Origin: CAYXVU01 sp964468725
Lineage (GTDB): Bacteria; Acidobacteriota; Blastocatellia; UBA7656
DNA length: 5,617 nucleotides
Direction: 5' to 3'
Assembly (NCBI GenBank): GCA_964468725.1
Contig: CAYXVU010000322.1
Location: 1-5,617 of the forward strand
Below, one piece after another: positions 1 through 5,617 of this stretch. The first letter of the stretch is position 1; each line of letters starts with the position of its first letter. A program made the position numbers and the translations under genes. The notes under the pieces are model-generated. The model saw nothing but the letters and a program-made list of their open reading frames with translations, had not been told where the DNA came from and did no database searches.

Positions 1-34
1 CTGCCAATCCCCGCCAATATCCAGGAATATCTAT

Positions 35-50
35 CTACAACAAGTTGTAG
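35..50. repeat. Perfect 7-bp inverted repeat, candidate operator
   Basis: CTACAAC and GTTGTAG flank a central AA, giving a 16-base dyad. The size and symmetry suit a dimeric repressor site. It contains TACA and TGTA half-sites as BlaI/MecI/CopY-type operators do, but the spacing between them (6 bases) is wider than the usual pattern, so no family is assigned. It lies about 330 bases before the kinase start and could equally serve a gene left of the window. The left arm can also pair with 65-71 (TATCTAC at 32-38 with GTAGATA), an alternative fold. Confidence 0.4.
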
Positions 51-129
51 CCAACCCGTTTGCCGTAGATATGCGCACATACTCTTTTTTGCCCTGATGG
101 AGAGGATGCAACAGAGACGCTTTCGATTG

Positions 130-143
130 ACTTGCAAGCAAGT
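130..143. repeat. Perfect 6-bp inverted repeat with AA spacer
   Basis: ACTTGC and GCAAGT flank AA, the same two-base spacer as in the dyad at 35-50. The right half runs into CAAGTTGAGTAGCC, which resembles the CAAGTTGTAGCC continuing from the first dyad. A TTGACT at 127-132 overlaps the left arm, but there is no acceptable -10 hexamer at 16-18 bases from it. It may be a second copy of a binding site, or chance. Confidence 0.3.
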
Positions 144-188
144 TGAGTAGCCGGTTTGGTAAGTTTGGTGACAAGCATAAGCGCGCCT

Positions 189-267
189 GCCGGGTTGTTC
201 ACGCCGAGGCTGAAGATCCGCCCCTTCGTTCGGTTGCGGCTTGCTCAGAACTGCTTTTCAGCCCGGC
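189..267 (+). other. Possible structured RNA or DNA element
   Basis: GCCGGGTTG at 189-197 can pair with CAGCCCGGC at 259-267 over nine pairs including one G-U. Inside this, GCCG (203-206) can pair with CGGC (237-240) and GAAG (212-215) with CTTC (224-227), so a nested fold is possible. The segment looks locally more GC-rich than its flanks. It lies upstream of the promoter candidate for the kinase gene, so it would be a leader only if transcription begins further left. No known riboswitch or small RNA family was recognised. Short complementary segments arise easily by chance. Confidence 0.2.
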
Positions 268-306
268 TTAACTCTATTGATGGATAGGTTGAAAATCTGA
301 TCTTCA

Positions 307-336
307 TTGACTGCACCCTAAGCTTCGGCATAGCAT
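307..336 (+). promoter_or_regulatory. Candidate sigma70-like promoter of the kinase gene
   Basis: A -35-like TTGACT (307-312, five of six matches to TTGACA) is followed after 18 bases by TAGCAT (331-336, four of six matches to TATAAT). Initiation around 343-345 would give a leader of roughly 35 bases before the ATG at 378, with room for the Shine-Dalgarno sequence. The -10 hexamer is weak and overlaps the inverted repeat at 327-341, which would fit a repressor site. This is a consensus match by eye only. Confidence 0.3.
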
Positions 337-341
337 ATGCC
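327..341. repeat. Perfect 6-bp inverted repeat over the -10 candidate
   Basis: GGCATA (327-332) and TATGCC (336-341) are exact reverse complements around GCA. The dyad covers the whole -10 candidate at 331-336, the usual place for a repressor operator, and begins about 50 bases before the kinase start codon. It could instead form a small hairpin near the 5' end of a transcript. Confidence 0.35.
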
Positions 342-365
342 CTGCCTGTTTACCCTTACCCGTTT

Positions 366-369
366 GGAG
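366..369 (+). promoter_or_regulatory. Ribosome binding site of the kinase gene
   Basis: GGAG ends eight bases before the ATG at 378. This supports that ATG as the true start, and it places the Cys-rich motif, which begins at residue 4, at the extreme N-terminus. Confidence 0.7.
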
Positions 370-377
370 TCACAGGT

Positions 378-2525
378 ATGAAGCACTGCCCCGATTGCAA
401 ACGCGAGTTCAAAGACCAGCTTCACTATTGCCCATTCGATGGCCACGCGCTCGTCCTGCGCGCCAATCCCGAAGCCTTGATCGGCATCACGCTTGATAAC
501 AAATACCGCATTGAAGAGAAGGTCGGCGAAGGCGGTATGGGCATCGTCTTTCGCGCCACCCATATTCACATGGATCATCCGGTTGCCATCAAAGTGCTGC
601 ATACCCAGTTCAGTTCCGACCCGCTGATGATCGAACGCTTTCGCCGCGAAGCTCGCGCCGCCGCGCAAATCCATCATCATAATGCCATTGCAGTTACCGA
701 TTTCGGCGTCACCCAAAACGACACCGTCGCCTATCTGGTCATGGAGTATCTGGCGGGTATTGACCTGCGCGAGAAGATCAAGCAAAAGCGTCAACTCAGC
801 TATAACGAGGTCTTCCTAATCGTTCGGCAAATCTGCTCCGCGCTGCACGCCGCGCATCTCAAAGGCATCATTCATCGTGACCTGAAACCCGATAATATCT
901 GGTTGGTGAAGAGCGACGATGGCAACGAACTCGTTAAAGTACTCGATTTCGGCATCGCCAAACTGCAAAGCACGACCGAAATGATTACCCTCACCCAACA
1001 AGGCATGATCGTCGGCACGCCCTACTACATGTCGCCGGAGCAATGTCGCGGCGAAGAACTCGACCCGCGCTCCGACCTCTACAGTCTGGGAGTGATCATC
1101 TACGAAATGCTGACCGGAAAATTGCCCTTCGAAGCCGATACGCCGGTCGGCGTCGCTATCAAACAGGTGACGGAGAAACCCGGCGCTATGCACCGGCTGC
1201 GCAATGGTATTCCTAACCCCATCGAACAAGCCGTACGCCGCATTCTAGAAAAAGACCGCGATGATCGTCCGGCCACCGCCATCGAATTAGCGCGCGAACT
1301 GGAAGTCGCGCTCTATAGCAGCAAGATCGAATTGCCGCCGTTGGAATTGACCACTTCCAATTCTCCTTTCAGAGCCATCTCGCCGCCGCACGATGATCGC
1401 CCGACCCAATCGTCACCGGCAGTGCGCAGCGCGATGACCACCCCGCTGCAATCGGAGAGCTTCGCCAATACGGCTGCCAATGCCGAGAGCCCTACCACCC
1501 CTGTTAAAGCACCTTCTCCTGAAGGAGTGGCTGCGGAGGGGGCATTGGATGCCGGGGCAATCTGGGCTGCTGATTCGGAAAGAGAAGGCGTAGCCGCTGA
1601 CTTCTCACCCTCAATGCAACGGAAGACCGAAACGCCGACGCCCTTCGATTCGTTGTCGCCGGAACGGGTATTCGTTTCGCCGCCCTCGCTTCTTGAAAGG
1701 GTGATCGAATTTGCCAAGCCGTATAAAAAACAGATCGGCGTAGGCGGCCTCATTGGCGGTGCGTTGCTGATTGCGATCCTTGCCATCCTACTGACGCCGG
1801 AGGGGAGCAAAGACGCGGGCAACCCGCGCCCGCCGCGCCCCCCGCCGCAAGGCATGGTCTATGTCAAAGGCGGCATCTTTCGCATGGGAGTGGATACGGC
1901 AAAGGACACCAGCCTTCGGGGCGACTATCTCTCGCAACCCTTACACGAAGTGAAACTCGACGACTTCTTTATTGATTATCACGAAGTCACCAACGAAGAG
2001 TATCAGCAATTCGTGGAAGCGAAGAAGCACCCCGCGCCTTCGCATTGGAAGCAGGGCAAGTTCGAAGCGGGTACGGCCAAATGGCCGGTCGTCAATGTTT
2101 CATGGTTCGATGCCAAAGCCTATGCCGACTGGAAGGGCAAACGCTTGCCGACCGAAGCCGAGTGGGAATATGCGGCGCGCGGCACGGTCAGTTCGGTCTA
2201 TCCGTGGGGCGACGACTGGTCGCCTGACAAAGCCAACTTGAAAGAGAGCGGAAAGAGCAAACCGGAAGCCGTCGGCTCGTATCCGCAAGACGAGAGTTGG
2301 TGCAAGGCGCGCGACGTTGCGGGCAATGTCGCCGAATGGGTTTTTGATACCCAGCATCCCTATCCCGGCTCGGCAGTGAGCAACGACCCGCGCGCCAACA
2401 TCTATCGTGGCGGCTCCTTTGATACTTCGAAGGAGGTCTTAGTCATCACCCGCCGCTGGTTCGAACCTCCCGGCAGACGCTTCCCGCACGTCGGCTTCCG
2501 CTGCGCTATGGATCCACCCAAATAA
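378..2525 (+). CDS. Transmembrane Ser/Thr protein kinase with C-terminal FGE-like domain
   Basis: This 715-residue protein is predicted to be an inner-membrane signalling kinase. Residues 4-23 carry a CPxC...CPFDG zinc-ribbon-like motif with Cys 4, 7 and 18. The Hanks-type kinase domain spans about 44-312 and has the glycine loop G50-E-G-G-M-G55, Lys72 in AIK, Glu91 of helix C, the catalytic loop HRDLKPDN at 166-173, DFG at 190-192 and SPE at 219-221. All key catalytic residues are present, so it should be active and of RD type, with Thr199, 200, 204, 206 and 214 in the activation segment. A Pro/Ser/Thr-rich linker (about 316-450) leads to one hydrophobic helix (about 453-472). Residues about 490-711 match the FGE/sulfatase-modifying-factor fold, with PTEAEWEYAARG, GNVAEWV, RGGSF and GFRCA. 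By topology the kinase is cytoplasmic and the FGE-like domain lies outside, presumably as a sensor. The FGE catalytic cysteines appear absent. Kinase-FGE fusions are known in several bacteria; the substrate and signal are unknown. Confidence 0.95.
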   Translation: MKHCPDCKREFKDQLHYCPFDGHALVLRANPEALIGITLDNKYRIEEKVGEGGMGIVFRATHIHMDHPVAIKVLHTQFSSDPLMIERFRREARAAAQIHHHNAIAVTDFGVTQNDTVAYLVMEYLAGIDLREKIKQKRQLSYNEVFLIVRQICSALHAAHLKGIIHRDLKPDNIWLVKSDDGNELVKVLDFGIAKLQSTTEMITLTQQGMIVGTPYYMSPEQCRGEELDPRSDLYSLGVIIYEMLTGKLPFEADTPVGVAIKQVTEKPGAMHRLRNGIPNPIEQAVRRILEKDRDDRPATAIELARELEVALYSSKIELPPLELTTSNSPFRAISPPHDDRPTQSSPAVRSAMTTPLQSESFANTAANAESPTTPVKAPSPEGVAAEGALDAGAIWAADSEREGVAADFSPSMQRKTETPTPFDSLSPERVFVSPPSLLERVIEFAKPYKKQIGVGGLIGGALLIAILAILLTPEGSKDAGNPRPPRPPPQGMVYVKGGIFRMGVDTAKDTSLRGDYLSQPLHEVKLDDFFIDYHEVTNEEYQQFVEAKKHPAPSHWKQGKFEAGTAKWPVVNVSWFDAKAYADWKGKRLPTEAEWEYAARGTVSSVYPWGDDWSPDKANLKESGKSKPEAVGSYPQDESWCKARDVAGNVAEWVFDTQHPYPGSAVSNDPRANIYRGGSFDTSKEVLVITRRWFEPPGRRFPHVGFRCAMDPPK

Positions 2526-3566
2526 TCAGGCATGGCCATGTTGGTGCGCGTGCCACTGTTTGGCCAGTTGCGCCGTGCGTTTCGCTTCCGGCAAGGTCTT
2601 GCCCGTCATCTCCGTGTAGACTTTCGCAATCTGAGTTCGCAACCCGCCTTTGTTGACGTAGCGTTTGATCTGCGCGTTGGCGCTGAACTCTTCGGCCACC
2701 GCATCCACAGAGTCGCGCATCTGTTCGGGCGACTTCTTCGCTTTTACCCAAGCGCCGACTTTTTCACGCAACGCCTTGAAAAACGCCTGTTGATCGGTGA
2801 GCATCGTCTCGTCGCTGCGCGGCCCGTGACCGGGGCAGACGAATTTCGCGCCCAGTTTGCGCGCCGCCTCTAGCGTCGGTATCCATTTTTCGACATTGCC
2901 ATCGCCGACGAAATTGTAGGGCCCGTTGACACAGGCATCGCCGGTAAACAGAATGCGCTCTTTCGGCAGCCAAGCAAAGGCATCGCCATGCGTATGGGCG
3001 ACGCCCAGATAGTGCAACTCGACGCGATGCTTGCCATCGTCAAAAATCATCTCGTGCGGAAATAGAAGGGAAGGCAGTTTGAGCTTCGTAGCCTTCACAT
3101 CGGCGCGCGTGCTCGACTCCCATCTTCCGGGTTGGCCGCCGTAGTAGCCGGTTTCATACTTCTTCATCTCTTCGATGACCCCCGTATGCGCCACCGGCAC
3201 AGCGCCGTTCTCAACCCATACTTGATTGCCATAAGCATGATCGCCGTGATGGTGGGTGTCGAAAGCGAAGCGTATCGGTTTATCGGTCAAGGAGCGAATC
3301 TTCGGAATGATCTCCTGCGCGCCCGATGGATAGTTGGCGTCAATTACCAACACATAATCTTCGAAGATGATCCAACCATTATTGCAATGCCCCGCGCCGA
3401 GGTTGCCTTCGTGAAAATAGACATCCGGCGCGACCTGATCCACTTTGCCGACTTCGACAATCCGGTTTGCCGCCCGCGCGGGCTGAATCAGGTTTTGCGA
3501 TTCCATAGCGGTTCCGAGCAATGCGGCTCCGCCCAGTAGCATCTCTCTTCGCGTGACACGACACAT
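2526..3566 (-). CDS. Tat-exported MBL-fold metallo-hydrolase
   Basis: This 346-residue protein has the metallo-beta-lactamase fold. The metal ligands are visible: HHHGDH at 105-110 (His105, His107, Asp109, His110), His191 in GVAHTHGD, Asp210 in FTGD and His247 in CPGHG. This full set is typical of dinuclear-metal hydrolases of the glyoxalase II/class B lactamase-like superfamily. The N-terminus carries a twin-arginine motif, TRREMLL at residues 5-11, a short hydrophobic stretch and a probable cleavage site after Ala32 (P-A-R-A), so it should be exported folded by Tat. A helical, Lys/Ala-rich C-terminal section follows the core, and the protein ends in a histidine-rich tail with His339, 341, 343 and 345. 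The ATG at 3566 is supported by a strong Shine-Dalgarno sequence. The gene lies 90 bases downstream of the propeller gene on the same strand and abuts the kinase stop. The substrate cannot be told from sequence; lactamase activity should not be assumed. Confidence 0.93.
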   Translation of the reverse strand: MCRVTRREMLLGGAALLGTAMESQNLIQPARAANRIVEVGKVDQVAPDVYFHEGNLGAGHCNNGWIIFEDYVLVIDANYPSGAQEIIPKIRSLTDKPIRFAFDTHHHGDHAYGNQVWVENGAVPVAHTGVIEEMKKYETGYYGGQPGRWESSTRADVKATKLKLPSLLFPHEMIFDDGKHRVELHYLGVAHTHGDAFAWLPKERILFTGDACVNGPYNFVGDGNVEKWIPTLEAARKLGAKFVCPGHGPRSDETMLTDQQAFFKALREKVGAWVKAKKSPEQMRDSVDAVAEEFSANAQIKRYVNKGGLRTQIAKVYTEMTGKTLPEAKRTAQLAKQWHAHQHGHA

Positions 3567-3574
3567 GCGCGTTT

Positions 3575-3582
3575 CCTCCTTT
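3575..3582 (-). promoter_or_regulatory. Strong ribosome binding site of the MBL gene
   Basis: Read on the minus strand this is AAAGGAGG, a near-complete match to the anti-Shine-Dalgarno sequence, ending eight bases before the ATG at 3566. It fixes the start of the MBL gene and keeps the Tat signal. The long hairpin at 3592-3647 ends only nine bases before it. Confidence 0.85.
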
Positions 3583-3591
3583 GATGGGATG

Positions 3592-3647
3592 GGCGACGCG
3601 GCGCGATGTCGTGCCGATGTGGACGCCGGACGGCGCGGCGCGTCGCC
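3592..3647 (-). other. GC-rich imperfect hairpin between propeller and MBL genes
   Basis: In the minus-strand transcript GGCGACGCG (3647-3639) pairs perfectly with CGCGTCGCC (3600-3592). Inward come a C-C mismatch, four more pairs (CGCG/CGCG), a two-base internal loop and three pairs (GTC/GAC), closing an 18-base loop: 16 pairs in all. It begins nine bases after the TAA of the propeller gene. No U-tract follows on the minus strand, so it is not a standard intrinsic terminator. It could be a transcript-end or decay barrier, an attenuator, or a structure affecting access to the MBL ribosome binding site. Confidence 0.5.
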
Positions 3648-3656
3648 GATGGATGG

Positions 3657-5617
3657 TTATTTGATGGGCGCACCGATGACAATGTGCGGCTGATTGCGTA
3701 GCTTGTCATTGAGCCTTTGAATCGTCACGGTTTGAATACGATTCAACTCTGCCAACGCCGCCGCCGTCTCTTCGGCGACTTCACGGGCGCGCAATGTTTG
3801 CGATTCGGTTGGCGGCGCGATGGGGCTGATGACGGCATTCATCAGCGAAGTGACCTCTTCGCGCAGCTTGGGCGGATAGCGATAGCCGAATGCCGCTTCC
3901 CGCACCAAGGTCAGGCGCAGGCGCTTCAATTCATCAAGCGCGGCTTTGATGTCGGCTTGCGCGTCATTTGCCGAACTGCGCCCGCCATTGCCGCCCGCCG
4001 GATCTTCGCTGTTGGGCGTCGGCGCGTTCCGCAGGCTGTCTGTCAAAGCGTTGAGTTGTCGCGTCAGGTCATCAATCTTGGCAACGGTGAAATTGAGTTT
4101 GGTCGATAACTCGCGCAATTCGAGCGCGGCATGTAGCTGCGCCGCCAAATCGGCTTCCGAAGCCTGTATGCGCGGGTCTAACTCGACGCGCACCATTTTA
4201 CTCAGTTGTTGATTGCCGACTTTGATGCTGACGGTATACTCGCCCGGCAAGACGTAAGGGCCGCCGCCGAAACCGAACCGCCCGCCGCCGCCGCCAAATC
4301 CGCCTCCTTGCTGCGCGCCGCCCTGTTGCCCGCGTGGAGGCGGGGGCGAACTCGCGCCATCGTACCGCAAATCCCAAATTGCCCGATTGACGCCCGCTTG
4401 GTTGGCCATGCTGCGAATTGTGCGAATCGTTTTGCCGCTTTTGTCTGCGATGATGATCGAAATGGGCGCATTACTAGCGGTCTTCAAGTAGTAATCAATC
4501 GCTGCGCCATAGGGCGGGTTGGGAGCCGCGAAGGTTTTGCTGCCGAGGCTGGCGTCTTTCCCCCAGATGTAATAGCGCGTCGCCGGACTCACGTCGAAGA
4601 GGTGCGCGTCGCTGGCCATCGCCTCGCCGAGTTTTTGCAGCGGCGTGATGTTGTCAAGAATCCAAATGCCCCTGCCGTGTGTGCCGATGACCAGATCGTT
4701 GTCGCGGGGATGCACGAAGAGATCATTGACTGCAACCGGCGGCAAGCCATTGCGAATCGAGACCCAACGCGCGCCGCCATCCCATGACGCGAAGACCCCT
4801 AATTCTGTGCCCGCATAGAGAAGATTCTTCACTTTCGGGTCTTCGCGCACCACATGCACATAGCCTTTGGCGGGCAGATTGCCTTTGATCGCCGTCCACG
4901 TCTGCCCGTAATCTGTCGTTTTGAATGCCTGGGGGCTGAAGTCATCATCGCGGTGACGATCAACGGCAACGAAAGCCGTCCCGGCATCAAATCCCGACGC
5001 ATCAATGCACGGAATCCATGAGTTCGCGGGCAGACCTTTGATATTGCCGACAACATTTTTCCAGGTCTTGCCTGCATCAGTGGTCAGTTGAATGTTGCCA
5101 TCGTCTGTTCCCACCCAGATGACGCCGGGTTTTACAGGTGATTCGGCAATCGTCAGAATCGTGCAATGAAACTCCGCAGCCGTGTTATCTGTGACCACAG
5201 GGCCGCCGGAGGTTTGCTGCTTGCTTTTATCATTGGTCGTCAAATCGGGACTGATGACCTCCCACGAATGTCCGTAGTTGGTCGTTTTGAAAAGCACGTT
5301 GCCGCCGTAATAGACGGTCTTTGAATGATGCGGCGAGCGCACAATGGGCGGGTTCCAGTTGAATCGGTACTTGTAATCGGCAATCGCATTGCCGGAAGAG
5401 CCGACTTCCTTCGGGTAAGGGTGAATGCTGCGCGTGTGGCCTGTGTTGGTGTCGGTGATCGAAATCGTGCCGCCTTGCGAATCCGAAAAGACCATATTCG
5501 GCGACTCCAGATCGGGAACCACAAAAAAGCCATCGCCGCCGCTGACCGTGTAGCAATCATCTTTGCGTATGCCTTCACGAAATAGCGTTGCTGACGGTAC
5601 AACCCAGTTGCCGTTGT
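3657..5617 (-). CDS. BNR/VPS10-like beta-propeller protein, N-terminus outside window
   Basis: The last 652 residues are visible and the frame stays open to the right edge, so this is a 5'-truncated view; relatives are usually around 1000 residues with a signal peptide. Numbered from the first visible residue, it opens with NGNW and then GGDGFFV, typical of the VPS10/sortilin-like BNR family often labelled glycosyl hydrolase or sialidase. Four Asp-box-like repeats are seen: TTNYGHSW (111-118), TTDAGKTW (178-185), TTDYGQTW (233-240) and SWDGGARW (277-284), with the family segment IWVGTDDGNIQLT between the first two. GTHGRGIWILD ends the propeller part. A FlgD/Ig-like segment follows, interrupted by a Pro/Gly/Gln-rich stretch (about 422-452), and then a long Ala/Leu/Glu-rich helical C-terminal region. 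The GTG at 5522 is not the real start, because family-like sequence continues upstream of it. No catalytic residues are identifiable; a binding or scaffold role outside the cytoplasm is as likely as hydrolysis. Confidence 0.88.
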   Translation of the reverse strand, partial: NGNWVVPSATLFREGIRKDDCYTVSGGDGFFVVPDLESPNMVFSDSQGGTISITDTNTGHTRSIHPYPKEVGSSGNAIADYKYRFNWNPPIVRSPHHSKTVYYGGNVLFKTTNYGHSWEVISPDLTTNDKSKQQTSGGPVVTDNTAAEFHCTILTIAESPVKPGVIWVGTDDGNIQLTTDAGKTWKNVVGNIKGLPANSWIPCIDASGFDAGTAFVAVDRHRDDDFSPQAFKTTDYGQTWTAIKGNLPAKGYVHVVREDPKVKNLLYAGTELGVFASWDGGARWVSIRNGLPPVAVNDLFVHPRDNDLVIGTHGRGIWILDNITPLQKLGEAMASDAHLFDVSPATRYYIWGKDASLGSKTFAAPNPPYGAAIDYYLKTASNAPISIIIADKSGKTIRTIRSMANQAGVNRAIWDLRYDGASSPPPPRGQQGGAQQGGGFGGGGGRFGFGGGPYVLPGEYTVSIKVGNQQLSKMVRVELDPRIQASEADLAAQLHAALELRELSTKLNFTVAKIDDLTRQLNALTDSLRNAPTPNSEDPAGGNGGRSSANDAQADIKAALDELKRLRLTLVREAAFGYRYPPKLREEVTSLMNAVISPIAPPTESQTLRAREVAEETAAALAELNRIQTVTIQRLNDKLRNQPHIVIGAPIK

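Larger units (their letters stand above)
1..377. other. Intergenic/upstream region without a convincing gene
   Basis: I find no protein gene that can be supported in this stretch on either strand. Frame +1 is open from the left edge to a TAG at 148-150 (49 codons), so the tail of an upstream gene cannot be ruled out, but the translation resembles no family I recognise. The stretch looks less GC-rich than the coding regions. It contains a T6 run at 85-90, perfect short inverted repeats at 35-50, 130-143 and 327-341, a possible longer structure at 189-267, and a promoter candidate at 307-336. It most likely carries the control region of the kinase gene starting at 378, and perhaps the end of a gene left of the window. 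Confidence 0.6.

Noticed and set aside
70..90. Intrinsic terminator (TATG-CGCA-CATA hairpin followed by T6)
   Set aside because: The stem has only four pairs and few G-C, too weak to call despite the T-run; it would matter only if a plus-strand gene ends left of the window.
1..150. Open +1 frame at the left edge as the tail of an upstream gene
   Set aside because: There are only 49 codons without recognisable sequence features in a lower-GC stretch; it cannot be told from a chance open frame.
318..794. 158-codon minus-strand frame overlapping the kinase start
   Set aside because: It is antisense to the kinase N-lobe, has no family resemblance, and conflicts with the plus-strand gene supported by its ribosome binding site.
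1313..1855. 180-codon minus-strand frame opposite the kinase linker
   Set aside because: It is a low-complexity mirror of the Pro/Ser-rich linker with no independent evidence of coding.
2406..2510. Diversity-generating retroelement variable region in the FGE-like domain
   Set aside because: Such elements often target C-type-lectin/FGE-fold termini, but no template repeat or reverse transcriptase is in the window and the segment is not rich in the Asn/Tyr-type codons expected of adenine mutagenesis.
3132..3539. 135-codon plus-strand frame opposite the MBL gene
   Set aside because: It is antisense to the Tat signal and metal-binding region of a clear MBL gene and has no recognisable motif.
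2526..3566. Antibiotic-resistance beta-lactamase
   Set aside because: The metal motif alone defines only the superfamily; the TGD aspartate and overall sequence suit a general dinuclear hydrolase, and nothing points to beta-lactam substrates.
4206..4787. 193-codon open frame on the plus strand
   Set aside because: It is antisense to the well-supported propeller gene and shows no domain; GC-rich codon bias commonly leaves such opposite-strand frames open.
5520..5522. GTG as the start codon of the propeller protein
   Set aside because: The frame is open to the window edge, and the 31 residues upstream (including NGNW and the GGDGFF motif) match the family, so the real start lies beyond 5617.

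Overview
The window is a stretch of moderately GC-rich bacterial chromosome with three protein genes: two are complete and one runs off the right edge. The gene mix suggests Acidobacteriota, perhaps the Blastocatellia side. It includes a Hanks-type kinase with an N-terminal Cys-rich CPxC...CPxDG motif and a C-terminal formylglycine-generating-enzyme-like domain, a Tat-exported metallo-beta-lactamase-fold hydrolase, and a large BNR/VPS10-like beta-propeller protein. This placement is inferred from gene families, with no marker gene to confirm it.

Layout. Positions 1-377 hold no convincing gene. This stretch contains several short inverted repeats, a weak sigma70-like promoter candidate and a ribosome binding site for the first gene. 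Positions 378-2525 (+) encode a 715-residue transmembrane Ser/Thr kinase. Its order is Cys-rich motif, kinase, Ser/Thr-Pro-rich linker, one membrane helix, then an extracytoplasmic FGE/sulfatase-modifying-factor-like domain. Positions 2526-3566 (-) encode a 346-residue secreted MBL-fold hydrolase. The two genes converge and their stop codons abut with no base between them. Positions 3567-3656 are a 90-base gap holding a long GC-rich imperfect hairpin just upstream of a strong Shine-Dalgarno sequence. Positions 3657-5617 (-) are the C-terminal 652 residues of the beta-propeller protein, whose start lies beyond the right edge.

How the genes relate. The two minus-strand genes point the same way and are 90 bases apart, so they could be co-transcribed, with the hairpin acting between them; that is inference. 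The MBL protein has its own Tat-type export signal, and relatives of the propeller protein are usually exported, so both may work outside the cytoplasm. The kinase has its own upstream region and is convergent to them, so a shared pathway cannot be claimed. I see no CRISPR array, tRNA, rRNA, transposase, phage gene or defence system. The points most worth a second look are the kinase-FGE fusion whose FGE domain appears to lack the catalytic cysteines, the intergenic hairpin, and the abutting convergent stops.
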